Counted from the first letter of the stretch, positions 24,213 through 35,756 are shown. The stretch: DNA of 64,000 nucleotides from Agapetus fuscipes (GCA_951799405.1 OX637343.1:6076001-6140000); one strand, 5' to 3'. Made by a program: numbers and translations. The notes: generated by a model from the sequence alone, not told the origin.

Positions 24213-24600
24213 GTAGATCTATAGCGCCTTTTATGACAGTGTGTCACTGCAGAGGCGTTTGTGAATATGATTGGACGAAGAGGTGAGTCTTGAGACGTCT
24301 TTTAAACAGTCTCTTCAAATCCAGTTCCATCAGTGGGGCGGGAATAGCATTCCAAGTCATTGGAGCGGCCACCTTGAATGCCCTGTCTCCAAAAACAGTG
24401 CCGGGCCTTCTTGCAGGGATGTCCAGGCAGCTACTTCTTGTTGCAGCTGACCTCCTCAGTGTTTGTCCGCGCGAGGTTGTAGTTGCTGGAGTCACCAGCT
24501 CCATCAGGCACCCCTGAGCACTCCCACGCAGTGCTTTAAAGGTGAGCAAGGCGATCCTCTCAGGGATTTTCAGCCAATGCAGAGCTTGAAGGTGAGGAGT
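24213..24600 (-). mobile_element. CR1-type LINE 3' end (GCGCTATATAAAT-tail subfamily)
   Basis: The minus strand encodes LQALHWLKIPERI, TFKALRGSAQGCLMELVTPA, FGDRAFKVAAPMTWNAIPAP and FKRRLKTHLFVQSY, then a stop. The 3' tail carries CATAAAAGGCGCTATA. It is followed directly by another LINE 3' end (23848-24203), so one inserted at or beside the other. Confidence 0.83.
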
Positions 24601-25007
24601 GATGTGGCAGGACTTTGGAGCCCCATGTATAGGTAAGTCTAGAACTTAGGTGGAACGTAGATGAACGTAGGTACTGTGTTACACTTCCCTACCACGTGGA
24701 AATTCGCAAGGCAACGCCACTAAGTTACACATATAGTACATACTAGGGACATGCATCCCATGCAAGCACATGCGCCTAATTGATAGGCAATATTTGGTAA
24801 AAATCCATATGTACCTTGATATTCAGATTTAAAATTCAAAATTCAAGTTTGATTGAAGCCATCGTTAGCACTTCAGCCAATTTCAGTTGAGTTATTTTAA
24901 AGGAATGGGAGAAAATATTTAGTCTGAAATGCCTATACCCTATGCACGCGCCTGGTACCTACATCCTTATTGCATACTTCTAGTGGATCCTATTTATTGT
25001 CACAAGT

Positions 25008-25174
25008 AAGCGGGCCGGCCTTGCCACTTCTCATTTCTTTTGAAGGCTGAGTAAACCTTACAGTAAATAAACACCGAAACGAGAAATCATCTCTGGCACC
25101 CTCAGTGGGATTCGAAACGTAGCTCACGGCATGGAAGGAATGCAAGCACTCTACCGACCGAGCTATCGACCGGA
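25008..25174 (-). mobile_element. SINE-A, tail-truncated
   Basis: From GCGGGCCGGCC to the head GAGCTATCGACCGGA. The distal tail is missing. Confidence 0.8.
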
Positions 25175-25309
25175 CTATCGGACGTACCTACCTCCTAAGT
25201 CATTTTTTTAAACGTATTAAAAACTTACTTCCTGTACTGATGAAATTCAGGGTTGAACACAATTTTTTGGATAATTTTCACTCTATTTCACGGCACTCTT
25301 ATAAATGGC

Positions 25310-25480
25310 GCCGTTTATCTCTCGGCCGGGATCGAACCGCAGCCCGTGTGTGTGTTGGGTTTCGGCAGGTGTAGCGTTAACCAGCGACCTCCGCCATGCA
25401 TCACTCCCAGCCCTGTGGGACACACATCCGCCAGGCAAGCTTCTAATTGATAACGCGGGTTCGAATCCCAGCTCAACACA
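25310..25480. mobile_element. Convergent pair of tRNA-like heads
   Basis: Minus strand GGTTCGATCCCGGCC near 25325-25340; plus strand GGGTTCGAATCCCAGC near 25456-25472. Both look like SINE heads. Confidence 0.45.
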
Positions 25481-25572
25481 TTGTATTTTCCAATGAGAAA
25501 AATGTACCAGAACCCGCATACGAAAATTCTACTGAGACACTAGCGATGTTATTCACACACAGCAAATGTTCA

Positions 25573-25722
25573 CCGAATTATTCTTACCTACCGAATAAGA
25601 AGACCGAATACTCATTAATCAGCTGTACACTTGCGGCCATCTTGGATAGATAGGTCTTCATACAAATATTGCCGATATTCGGTGGGAAAGAATTACCGTG
25701 GCGATGAGACTTCCAGCCCAGG
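25573..25722. mobile_element. S4 palindromic MITE, left end truncated, centre inverted
   Basis: ATTCTTACCTACCGAAT arm, centre GCGGCCATCTTGGAT in reverse, right end GAGACTTCCAGCCC. Confidence 0.75.
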
Positions 25723-26221
25723 ATTCTGTTCGTCGCTGGTGATTTCGGATTGGGCTTCAATTAAAAATATTTGTTTCTTAGTTGATGATGAAGCTCTTTT
25801 ATTTCAGAAAGTTACAGACTATTGAAGCAATCTACTTGAGAGGAATTTGATTAAGTAAGAGGACGAATTTGCTTGTTAACTCGCATTTTTATATTATGGC
25901 CTTCTACCCATCAAAATAAATGCAACAACAATTATCATATACAATTAGGGTTGAGGTTGAGTAATTCAAATTCCCCTACATACATTATTTAAGTATTGAA
26001 TTTACCTACCATTATTTCAAAGTTTGTATCAATATTATTTTTCACTCTCAAAATTTCCAAACAAAATCCATGGCTCAACCCCTACCTATTCAATTGAATT
26101 TTCCGTGCAAAAAAACAATGATCCATCGATCAGCCATGGATCAAATGCGTTGTGAATAACACTGTAGGAAGCTTTATGTTTTTGCTGCAAGTTTTCGTTT
26201 GGACGATTGAGTTATAATATT

Positions 26222-26540
26222 ACGCAACTAAGCTACACGTATAAAGTAACTACCTACTTGCCGCGCTTTTTCCGTGTCGGATGTCGGACGGTGCGATTAG
26301 AGACCAATTTATTTTTACAGGAAAGTAGGGTCGACCAACCACTTAAGTTGAAGTGGAAGTGTCCCAGCTCCCGAGGGGGCTGGTACTCATTTCTTGTGAA
26401 GGCTGATTAAACCTTTCCGGTATGTCAGGTTTGAAATAAAAACCTAAACGGGAAATCATTTCTGACACTCTGTGGGATTCAAACCCGAGCTCTCAGCATG
26501 AAATGCAAGCACATTACCAACTGAGCTATTAGCCGAACCT
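26222..26540 (-). mobile_element. SINE-A copy, diverged
   Basis: Tail ACGCAACTAAGCTACACG, head CTGAGCTATTAGCCG. The central stem is still visible. Confidence 0.83.
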
Positions 26541-26579
26541 GTATAAAGAAGTATGTTGTAACCATAAACTCCACCTAAT

Positions 26580-26790
26580 TATCTCGATTATCTATAATCT
26601 AAATTGCAAAGATATATTAACATTCAAAGCGTATATCCAATGCATGCCCGCAAACAAAAACGTGTAAGTTACATTAAATTCCAAACCTCAAATGCAACTT
26701 TAGCCGACCTTACCTGGAACAGGTGTGACATTTGCAAAGTGAACCATTTTTTTCAGTATGGGTGGTCAGCCTCATACCAACCTATAAGTA
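26580..26790 (-). repeat. Repeat C, internal deletion
   Basis: CTATAATCTAAATTGCAAAG to CCAACCTATAAGTA. Confidence 0.75.
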
Positions 26791-26889
26791 AATAAATAAA
26801 TTAAAAAATATTCAGCTTACAGGATTTTTCTAGAAATAAGAATATTATTTTATTGATTGTAGAGGCATTAACTTTGTAATCGTTCATCA

Positions 26890-26990
26890 TTAATGATAAA
26901 AGAAAAACAGTTTTGTTTGCGAAACCGGTTGTGGTATATAAAAATATACTCACGTAATCGAAAACAAAACTGCTTTTCTTTTATCATTAA
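26890..26990. repeat. Inverted repeat containing GCGAAACCGG motif
   Basis: Arms 26890-26918 and 26961-26990 (TAATGATAAAAGAAAAACAG type). Internal GTTTGCGAAACCGGTTGTGG matches the 11.44 kb hammerhead-like site. Confidence 0.65.
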
Positions 26991-27846
26991 GAATATTATT
27001 ATACAAATAATTAAATAGTTTTGTTAAGTTGGTAAGCGTGCTCTGCGGTAAAACTCCATCACGAAACTTCAGCATCATGTCCTCAAGGTCACAGTGGCTC
27101 GAAGGTCACGGCAAGGTCGTGCAACTGTCTCCACAAGGGCAAAAACGTGACCCTGCCTTCTGTTTCCTCAAACTAACTGTATTGTTGGTCGTACAACCAG
27201 GCATGCAACCTTTGAGGGAAAGAAGATTTTTTTTCATACGTAGGGGTTTTTCCTGCTTCAGGAAGGGCTGGTTTACTTGTCTTGTGAAGGCTGAGTGCCT
27301 ATGCGTTGCCGGTAGGTATTAAGACTTTGACCTTCGGTGAAATGTCTCCACATATCTACTGATCACATATATGGAGATAGAAAGCGATAAAACATGGCCG
27401 CGCCTGAACAGCTAATCCCTATAATCTATATTGCAAAGTAAAACATTCTTTCAATTCCCCCCAATTTTATTTTACCAGAATTTATTTTACACAATTTGGT
27501 TCACAATTTACATCAATTGATAATCTCTGCTTATTGGTATTCACGGCAAAATGCTTCACGCGACTAAGCGCTCTCCGCACCACTGCAGCCCCTATATATA
27601 GGTCCAAAATAGACCATTCTTGCATGTTCTAGATTATACTAGACAGCTGTTCCACTACCATGATGGATCATACTGGATTGTTGTACACACACTATTGTAC
27701 CTAAGTGTATAGGCGCATGTAGGTATTTAAGACTAGATAGTTAGTAGGTAACACTACCACCATCATACTAGCGCCAGATTGTTCTACACACAGGCATTGT
27801 AGGCACTCCAAGTTCGTAAGAATATGTATGGAAGAAGTTTCCTCAC

Positions 27847-28015
27847 CTAACGTGGTGGTGGTGGGCGGGTTGTAGGGCTCATAGGGCGGCAGGGGCTCCG
27901 AGGGCGCGGCACACGCAAACAGAGGTCCTCCTCCCTGCTCGTAGTACGCAGGCGCGCCCAGCTCCGACAGCAGCTTGTACTCGTCCTTGAGACTCCACTT
28001 GTTGGAGGACCACAG
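27847..28015 (-). CDS. sv: Pax2/5/8 exon: residual homeodomain position and start of Pro-rich region
   Basis: Fifty-six codons plus one base. It opens with LWSSNKWSLKDEYKLLSELG, at the place where Pax2/5/8 carries its truncated homeodomain (one helix only). It then passes into a Tyr/Pro/Ala-rich stretch including APAYYEQGGGPLF, PLPPYEPYNPP and TTTTL. The acceptor is atttgcag and the donor gtgagg. The final G pairs with GA at the start of the next exon to give Gly, so TTTTL-GG-ADAPS reads through. The GC content is far above the flanking intron. The homeodomain-remnant reading is inference from position and hydrophobic pattern. Confidence 0.93.
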
Positions 28016-28047
28016 CTGCAAATCAAGAACAATTTACAAATCAGTCA

Positions 28048-28440
28048 ATGATCTTGCCACATCACCTTCAAGCTCTCCATCGGCTGAAAATCCCTGAGAG
28101 GATCACCTTTAAAGCACTGCGTGGGAGTGCTCCGGGGTACCTGATGGAGCTGGTGTCTCCAGCAACTACCACCTCGCGCGTACAAACACTGAAATCAGCT
28201 GCATCAAGAAACAGCTGCTTGGACATCTCTGCAAGAAGGCCCGGCACTGTTTATAGAGACAGGGCATTCAAAGCGGCCGCTCCAATGACTTGGAATGCTA
28301 TTCCCGCCTCACTGAGCGAACTGGATTTAGAGAGACTGTTCAAAAGACGTCTCAAGAGTCAAGACTCACTTATTTGTCCAATCATATGGACAAGCGCCTT
28401 TGAAATGACACACTGTCATAAAAGGCGCTATATAAATTTT
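28048..28440 (+). mobile_element. CR1-type LINE 3' end, sister of the 24.2 kb copy
   Basis: The frame reads LQALHRLKIPERITFKALRG, PATTTSRVQTLKSAASRN, DRAFKAAAPMTWNAIPAS and LFKRRLK. The tail reads AAAGGCGCTATATAAAT. It lies only 33 bp upstream (in gene sense) of a Pax exon acceptor (28015), antisense to Pax. Confidence 0.85.
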
Positions 28441-28570
28441 GTACTTTATCTAAATCTAAGCTGCAAAGATATATATATCATTTAAGATTCATATCAAACG
28501 CATTTAAACGCAATCTCAAATGAACATAAGCCCTCCAACTTTTGCCGACCTTCCCTGAAGCAAGGGTGTT
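28439..28570 (-). repeat. Repeat C, truncated
   Basis: CTAAATCTAAGCTGCAAAG to GAAGCAAGGGTG, immediately 3' of a LINE tail. Confidence 0.7.
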
Positions 28571-28833
28571 ATTGACATTCATTCGCTATTTCGGAAATTT
28601 GGTCCATCCATCATCATCAATTAAAAAACAGAGAAGAGAGGAAGACCAAGGAATTCCACCTGAGGCGCAGATTCATCTCAAGGTTACCTGTGGTATGGTG
28701 GTGTTTTACTCTATCCCTGGAGGCAGGGGGATCATTTATGTCTCTGTCTAGCTCTGTCTAGCTTTGGACAGTGGAATATAACGTCAGCTCTAATGCTTAG
28801 AAGCTACAGTCGTGGGTAAGCCGTGGCACGCGA

Positions 28834-29495
28834 TGTGGTCCGGTCCGTAGTCCAGTGTATACACTTCGGACTCGTAAATGGAAGGTTGTGGGTTCAAATC
28901 CCGGCGGAGCACAAAAAATATACATTTTAAATGGTCATCAAAAAATATACATTTCAAAATTTCATTCCGGTCGATAGCTCAGGTGGTAGAGTGCTTGCAT
29001 TCCATGCCGAAAGCTCGGGCTCGAATCCCACCGAGGGTGTCAGAAATGATTTCCCGTTTTGGTGTTTATTTCAAACCCCAAAATAAAATACCGGCAAGGC
29101 TTACTCAGCCTTCACAAAAAATGAGTACCAGCACTCTCGGGAGCTGGAAAACCTCCACTTCAACTGAAGTGGTTGGCGTAAGGCTGGCCCCATTACCTGT
29201 AAAAATAAATAGGTTCAACTCGCCACATGCGACCCCTTCGGGGATAACGCGGCAAGAAGTTACACTATATGTGTAGCTTAGTTGCGTTTTTTTTTTTATT
29301 TGAAAATATAAATGGGTTGAAAAATTCATAAAAACCGTTACCAAAGACCGGTCACCAAAGGTCCATCCAGCTTTACAGCTACAGGGTCTTGCTTGAGAAT
29401 TGGCGCTTTCTTTAGCGAAGACCAAGCTCGTAGAAGGCTCTTATGGTGTGATTCACACAAAAGCAGCGCTCACCAAATAAATCGTCCTAATATTT
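28834..29495 (+). mobile_element. SINE-B interrupted by SINE-A
   Basis: Head and box B at 28834-28925, SINE-A at 28966-29297, then body and LINE-type tail (AATAAATCGTCC) to 29495. Confidence 0.87.
28966..29297 (+). mobile_element. SINE-A, near full length, inside a SINE-B
   Basis: Head with box A GATAGCTCAGGTGGTAGAG, and the same body and TTGCGTTTT tail as the 31.8 kb copy. SINE-B head lies at 28834-28965 and its remainder at 29298-29495. Confidence 0.9.
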
Positions 29496-29506
29496 ATTTA
29501 AATGCT

Positions 29507-29625
29507 TACTGCGTTACCCCTAAAGGTGTCGCTTGGGGTGTGTTATCTATTTATTTTTACAAGCAAGGAGGCCATCCTTACGCCAGCCACTTTTCTTGAA
29601 TTGGGGTTTCCCTGCTTCCTAGGGG
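29507..29625 (-). mobile_element. Diverged SINE-A tail half
   Basis: Matches the reverse SINE-A order: GGTGTCGCTTGG, CTATTTATTTTTACA, CCTTACGCCAGCCAC, TTTCCCTGC. Confidence 0.55.
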
Positions 29626-30007
29626 GCTTTTGTGAAATGTTACTTTTAAATTATTATTGCCCTTTGTTGCACTGCTCAAACCGCCCTAAATGCAGGCCTG
29701 TCCTCATGATGCATAAATTGTGGATAATCTTTACAAAACCTCGTGGATAATAAAGTCTATACCTACTAATATAGCTTCTATCAATTGTCAAAAGGATACA
29801 TTCATTCTGTTCGAGACCATAGAAATTAATAAAAATTCAAGTACTGTCAATTCCTTACTAAATAACTTTCTGATCCCTAATCCATCTCCTCTCCTGACCT
29901 TGTTTCCTAGAAATAATAATAAATCTGTCACCAACAATCCCAGCGCTCTGTTCCCTTCCTCACCCCTCCCCCCCTCCGCTACTCCCACCCCTTAAAAGAA
30001 TGTTACA

Positions 30008-30152
30008 CTATATAATCTATAATCTATAATCTAAGTTCCAAGGATATAGTCATTCAAAGCTCTCAGATGTATGCCCACAAACAAACACGTGTAGTTCGCG
30101 CTTACAAATGCTGATTGTGTACTTACAAATAAAATCCAAACCTCAAATGAAC
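30008..30152 (-). repeat. Repeat C, truncated
   Basis: (TATAATC)n, TAAGTTCCAAGGATAT to CCTCAAATGAACATAA. Confidence 0.7.
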
Positions 30153-30203
30153 ATAATTAACACTAATTTATATTTTATTTTGTTAGTCAGTAATATTTTG
30201 TAC

Positions 30204-30237
30204 CTGACGATGGAAACATTGTTTCCGAAACCGGTCG
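30204..30237 (+). ncRNA. Hammerhead-ribozyme-like core, best formed copy
   Basis: CTGACGA, T, then GGAAAC-ATT-GTTTCC (six perfect pairs), then GAAACCGGTC. The last part is the palindromic ACC/GGT helix III plus C17. One extra unpaired T separates A9 from helix II. Confidence 0.5.
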
Positions 30238-30708
30238 TACATTATTAAATTTTACTCGCCCCGTAACCTAATACAATTTGTTTATTCAATTTTTAATTTT
30301 AATTTTTTTTTAAATATTTACTTTAAAATTATTAAAAAGTTTACCTATCACTTTGCCAACAGAGTACCTAGTTACATTGTCATTTACTGCATGTAACATC
30401 GAGAGCATAGTATAGACAACAAAGTACATGGAACAGACAATAGACTGCATGCAGAGTACAACCCTGTTTAATGGGGTAATCCCATGGACGTATTAGGGGG
30501 TGATCCACTTGCGCGTACAACCAGCTCCACCCTGGACCATGGTGGACCGTAAATTCTACTACAGGGGACTGTGCTCCAAGAGGTAGGGTTCTAAAATGTG
30601 TGGTAAACATTTTCAGTCCATTGGAATACACTATAAATAGAATAGGAAATACTTCTCGCCTTTCAGTCGTTTCAGATACAGGTAGGTACTAAATAAAAAA
30701 ATACTAAT

Positions 30709-30782
30709 AAGCTACGCATATAGTGTAACTTTTTTTTGCGTTTTTTCCAAAAGGGCCGCATGTGGCGAGTGGAACAGTTTAC
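30709..30782 (-). mobile_element. SINE-A tail only
   Basis: TAAGCTACGCATATAGTG through GGCGAGTGGAACAG. Confidence 0.6.
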
Positions 30783-31049
30783 CCCCAGCGACCAATATTT
30801 TTTTCAGAAATTTAGATATATTTTTTAAAAATATCAATATTTGTTTCAATATTTTTAAAAGTATCGATAGGGTTTTAGATGTTTCAAGTATCGATGTGCA
30901 TATCGAAGTTTGTTTTCCATTTGCCCATCCGTATCAAGGAGCAACAAAGCTACGAATAAAAAAGCTTTTTACTTGCTTTAAATTTAGATTATTTTAATAA
31001 TTTAAAATTCTTATGAACTTTGGAGATATCAGGTGTAGAATGTGTGTTT

Positions 31050-31055
31050 GTATGT

Positions 31056-31089
<34 letters not shown>

Positions 31090-31092
31090 CGG
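31050..31092 (+). repeat. (TG)n microsatellite
   Basis: Long TGTG run with a few interruptions. Confidence 0.95.
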
Positions 31093-31804
31093 TACACAAA
31101 TTAAGGCAGATTTAAACTCTGCTCGTGAGCTCCCAGATTGATGTGGTCGGGCCGGCTGTAAAGTGTTCCTAAACCGCAACCAACCGCAAGCAGGACATGT
31201 CACACTGCGAGCTGCTAGAATGCAGCGTTTAAATCGTGGATAATTTCTACCGTTGCAATTTTCATAGAAAAATAACGGTAAATGAATATTTTTTACACGT
31301 CGAACAGTCAACCTCAGTTGTGATATATTAACACTTGAGGTGAACTCTGCGTGCATGTACAACAATCATGAAAGTAAAGCAGCCATAAAAAAACTGGCCC
31401 GCCGAGATGTTTTAAATTTGAAAAACATACATAATTATAAGAAATGAGGAGGATTTATTTGGTGAGCGCTGTTTTTGTGTGAATCACACCTCAAGAACCC
31501 TCTGCGAGCTTTGTCATCGTTATAGAAAGCGTCAATTCTAAAGCAATATCCAGCTGCTGTAAGGGTTAGCTGTTAGGTGAGCCTCCTTTGCTTTGTGCAA
31601 ACACTTGGGAAAGTGTAGCTTCTCGGGAGGGCCTTCTGCCACTCGTATCTCACATATTTTTTACATGCGAGTCCTGTGACACATCCCCGGATGGGATAGA
31701 TATAGGTACGGGGCGTGGGTCAGTGGAGGTGAGACTGACCCTGAGAGAAGGTGTTGCTGTAAGGGTGAATGAATGGACTTTTGTTGACTGGTCTTTGGTA
31801 AAGG

Positions 31805-31824
31805 TAGATATATTCATTTTTCAA
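31805..31824. repeat. Left 20-bp target-site duplication of SINE-A
   Basis: Identical to 32168-32187; begins TAGATATATTC and ends TTTTTCAA, part of the interrupted SINE-B. Confidence 0.92.
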
Positions 31825-32167
31825 GTCCGGTCGATAGCTCAGGTGGTAGAGTGCTTGCATTCCATGCCGAAAGCTCGGGTGCGAATCCCACCGAGGGTGT
31901 CAGAAATGATTTCCCGTTTCGGTGTTTATTTCAAACCCCAAAACAAAATACCGGCAAGGTTTACTCAGCCTTCACAAGAAATGAGTACCAGCACTCTCGG
32001 GAGCTGGGAAACCTCCACTTCAACTGAAGTGGTTGGCGTAAGGCCGGCCCCCTTACCTGTAAAAATAAATAGGTTCAACTCGCCACATGCGACCCCTTCG
32101 GGGATAACGCGGCAAGAAGTTACACTATATGTGTAGCTTAGTTGCGTTTGCGTTTTGCGTTTTGCGT
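31825..32167 (+). mobile_element. SINE-A reference copy, full length (343 bp)
   Basis: tRNA-like head with box A GATAGCTCAGGTGGTAGAG and box B GGTGCGAATCC. The body has an 8-bp perfect stem CCACTTCA/TGAAGTGG, and the tail has repeated TGCGTTT units. Flanked by a perfect 20-bp duplication at 31805-31824 and 32168-32187. It is inserted in a SINE-B copy. Confidence 0.93.
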
Positions 32168-32187
32168 TAGATATATTCATTTTTCAA
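32168..32187. repeat. Right 20-bp target-site duplication of SINE-A
   Basis: Identical to 31805-31824; SINE-B sequence resumes directly after it. Confidence 0.92.
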
Positions 32188-32625
32188 CCCAGCGAATAGC
32201 ATATTTGGAATAGCGAATAGCATAAATGGTACATTTTTGTGCTCCGTCGGGATTTAAGACCACGACCTTCTGTTAACGAATTCCAAGCGCTATCCACTAG
32301 GCTACGTACCGGTCCCCTGATGTGTTTTATTTATCTGGACGTCCTTTGCGATCCTATATTCCTATTTTCTACAAAAGAAAACACTAAAAAAATGTGAAAA
32401 TCCTGTAGCTTGGATGTTTGTTATGAGCACTTCCTTATAATTAGTTCACTTACTACATGAGAAGCTACCGCCAATGAAATGTTTTATCCACAATTTCTAA
32501 AATCGTTGAATCAACACCTCTTCAGTTTTACCTTGAATGTGACGACATAATATCATGTGGCCCACAAAATCAGGAGAGTTTGAAGTGCCTGGTGTATGTA
32601 GTATCTTTATGTATAAAATACTTAC

Positions 32626-32711
32626 ATTTGAGTAAAGCTGATCCCCATTGTAGTGATTTCGTTGTCTTTTGATATCTTCGTCAGATTGGCTGCTGTACTC
32701 ACGGTTATCTT
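32626..32711 (-). CDS. sv: Pax2/5/8 exon: acidic/Ser-rich segment upstream of homeodomain remnant
   Basis: A short exon with two bases completing Glu and then 28 codons, beginning DNREYSSQSDEDIKRQRN and ending GDQLYSN. The acceptor is tatttttcag and the donor gtaagt, a strong consensus. The phase matches both neighbours exactly. It lies between the octapeptide and the WSSNKWSLKDE region, where Pax2/5/8 proteins carry an acidic stretch and then a partial homeodomain. It is too short to be called by ORF length alone; the call rests on splice sites, phase continuity and charge pattern. Confidence 0.9.
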
Positions 32712-32719
32712 CTGAAAAA

Positions 32720-34010
32720 TAAAATAAAGATATGTGTTAGTGATGGCGTCATAGATGTGCACATTTCCAATGGAATTCCAAAAACTTGTTGTTTTTTTTC
32801 AATATGTTTCTTTACTTTAATGGTCTTAATGAAAGAGTGACATTAATGAAAAAAATCAAGCGTGTGTATTGATTCTTTATATAAAATATGAAGTGATTTT
32901 TTCTTATAAAACTTAAAAAATGTCGCCACAAAAAAAAAATGTGTTTTTCACTTTTTATCTTTTTTTTGATGCGTGAAATTTTGCAAACATTTTTTTTCTT
33001 TTTAATTATAGAACTATACATTGTTGAGTCTCGCAGGAAGCCGATTTTTGAAAATGTGAAAAGATTTTTTAAAAACAAACACTATTTTCAAGAAATTATA
33101 TTGAAATGTTGGTTTCAGTTTTATACAAACCGCAACTATTTCTTTCAAAAACAGGGAAAATCGACACATCTTTACAAGTTTAGAATTGAAGACTTCTGGG
33201 GGAAAACAAGGAATGTCAGCAAAAATAAGTTCGTAAGAATAAAAGTAAAATTTAGTGGCATCTATGTGTAGGTACCTATTTAAAGCTTTGCAAAAATTGT
33301 AATGCGACAACAGTCGCTATCACAGTTAATGGTGGTATTTCTTGTTCTTTGAGACAGGCAATAATCATGATTTAAAATTTAAAATTTTGATTTAGTCATC
33401 ATTTTCTTCAACTGATATTCCTTGTTCTTTCTCTGCAGTCTTCAAATGAAAATAATATTTTACAAGCAAACGTGTTTTTTTATTAAATGCCAAAAGTATT
33501 ATTTTTTTTGTAAACATGACGACAATATTTTTGTCAAGAGGGGGCACTATTCAAAAGCAGATTAACTCAACGGGTGGCTGGGCGTGCCAGGAGAAGATAG
33601 AAGGAAAGAGGAGAGAGACGGAGGAGATGGTGGAGGGTTCTTTGTTCTTGGAAACTTTGGGGATAAGTGCCGGTGATAAATTTAAAACCCCGCACTAATT
33701 GGAGTTACCATCTTTTGCCGTCGCTCCCCCCCCCCCCCCCCCCACCACATGGCAGAGGCGTAACCATTCAGTTATAATATAGAGCATTAAAAAATAGCTT
33801 ACGACATTGATACATAAAAAATGTAAAAAGGTAATTTGCTGTGTATGTTCCTTGACTTGAAGGTAATTAAACCTTTCAGATATGAGACGAACCACTATGA
33901 GAGAGCTTGCATCATTCCCGACGCTTCGTTGGTGACCAACGACAACGCCAACACACCATTATCAAGAGAAAACTAACAAATTACAAACGTGAATTCCTGA
34001 GAAAATTATA
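32720..34010. other. No gene recognised (Pax intron)
   Basis: AT-rich; an uninterrupted C run at 33726-33743. Confidence 0.55.
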
Positions 34011-34020
34011 GGGGGCGGAG

Positions 34021-34262
34021 CCTTGGTATGCGGCTGACCACCCATGCTGTAGAAAATGGTTCACTTTGCCAATGTCACCCCTGTTTCAGGGAAGGTCGGC
34101 AGGAGTTGCAGGGTGTATGTTAATTTAAGATTCGGGTTTTTAATTGTAGGATTACATGCGGCATGTTTTAGCGCGAACTTAAACATGTCTGGTTTGTGAA
34201 AATGCATGTAATGTGAATCTCTAATGTTACCTACTTATATTTTGCAACTTAGATTAGATTAG
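34021..34262 (+). repeat. Repeat C
   Basis: CCTTGGTATGCGGCTGACC to TTGCAACTTAGATTAGATTA. Confidence 0.82.
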
Positions 34263-34281
34263 ATACATGCTTTGGAGCACG

Positions 34282-34527
34282 GGGCTGGAAGTCTCATCAC
34301 CACGGGATTTTTAACCTACCGAATATCGGTAATATTTGTATGAAGACCTGCGAATCCAAGATTGCCGCAAGTGAACAGCTGATTAGTAAAATTTCATACA
34401 AATATTACTATATTTATATTTAAAAACTTCATACAAATATTACCGATTTATATAAAAACTTCATACAAATATTACCGATATTCGGTAGGTAAAAATTACC
34501 GTGGTGATTACCGTGACTTCCAGCCCA
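34282..34527. mobile_element. S4 palindromic MITE with internal duplication
   Basis: GGGCTGGAAGTCTCATCACC and GACTTCCAGCCC ends. CTTCATACAAATATTAC occurs three times. Confidence 0.78.
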
Positions 34528-34759
34528 AGTTGTCCCCAGTCCTGTCAAAAACAACAATTTAAAAATCATATTCTTACATGTGAAATCCTGTATTTTCTTG
34601 CTTTTTCCATTATACTTTTCGACACCCTATAATTACACAAGCCATTATGTCTTTAAATAATGCATTTTACGCTTTAAAGTTGTCAAAATTACCGATCAAA
34701 AAATTAGTAACGCGTGCGCACAATGTTCGCGCAGGAATGAATATCAATGCTGCCAACAT

Positions 34760-35018
34760 CTAATCTAATCTAATTTAAGTTGCAAAGATATGCAACATTA
34801 ATGATTCACATTATATGCATTTTCACAAGCAGACCTGCATAAGTTCCCGCTTAAACATGCCGCATGTGGACCTACTTACAATATAAAAACCTAAAACTCA
34901 AATGAACTTACACCCTGCAACTTTGCCGACCCTTCCCGAAACAGGGGTGACATTTGCAAAGTGAACCACCTTCCACAGCATGGGTGGTCAGCCGCATACC
35001 AACTTATAAGTCAAGGAA
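34760..35018 (-). repeat. Repeat C
   Basis: (TAATC)n, AAGTTGCAAAGATAT to AACTTATAAGTCAAGG. In opposite orientation to the 34021 copy. Confidence 0.82.
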
Positions 35019-35019
35019 C

Positions 35020-35655
35020 ATGCACAACAAATTACATTTTTGAAATAAACAAATCGCACGTTTAATAATAAAGAGCAATAAGTCAATAACTCAAAAAACA
35101 AGAATGTTGGGAAATCACGTTTGAAGTTCAGACAACCAGTACAACTTGTATGGGATGAAAAAGGCGACAGATGTTTTATCTCGGTCATATTCGTCCAAAT
35201 TGAACGGCTGTCGCATTCTACCTATTCTTCTCGCATTGCTCTTGCGTTTTATTACAAAATCACGATTTTCCGAATTTTGGAGTTATTGCTCTTTATTATT
35301 AAATGTGCGAAATAGTAAAATGTATAAACATTAAAAAGAAATACAAAATTCTAATTTAAAATTAACAAAAAAAACCCTTGGAAAAAAGAACACGGCAATT
35401 TACGAGTATACCTGAAAGCCATTCCCCGTCAATAATTTGGCAGATGAGTAAATAAATTTGGTACGCCTCTGGAGTTTTTCACAAAGTATCTACTTGTCCC
35501 CCCGTCCCCCCCCCCCCTCCTACCCACCACTTGCTTTACTCCTAGTTTTCCTGTAACGCCGAGAAAGCTCGGATTAACTTTTTTAAATTATATCAAAGGT
35601 TAGACGCTCTTTCTGCGAGGAAAATCTGTTTTAAGTATTATTATAGATCGATATT
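35020..35655. other. No gene recognised (Pax intron)
   Basis: Contains an imperfect inverted pair AATAAAGAGCAATAA / TTGCTCTTTATTATTAA (35068 and 35286) and C runs near 35500. Confidence 0.5.
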
Positions 35656-35658
35656 AAA

Positions 35659-35756
35659 AACCGGTTTGTAGCCCAGCGGCAACACTTCGGACTCGTATAT
35701 AGAAGGTTGTGGGTTTGAATCTCGGTGGAGTACAAAAAATATACGATTTATATTTT
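35659..35756 (+). mobile_element. SINE-B head
   Basis: AAACCGGTTTGTAGCCCAGC, GGGTTTGAATCTC; replaced by repeat C after 35756. Confidence 0.75.

Larger units (their letters stand above)
31449..32320 (-). mobile_element. SINE-B composite interrupted by SINE-A and other sequence
   Basis: Tail 31449-31568, an unrelated insert to about 31768, body to 31824, SINE-A, then head 32188-32320 (CTACGTACCGGTCCCC). Confidence 0.8.

Noticed and set aside
32939..33310. About 100-residue ORFs on both strands
   Set aside because: AT-rich Phe/Lys-rich translations without domain features or splice support.
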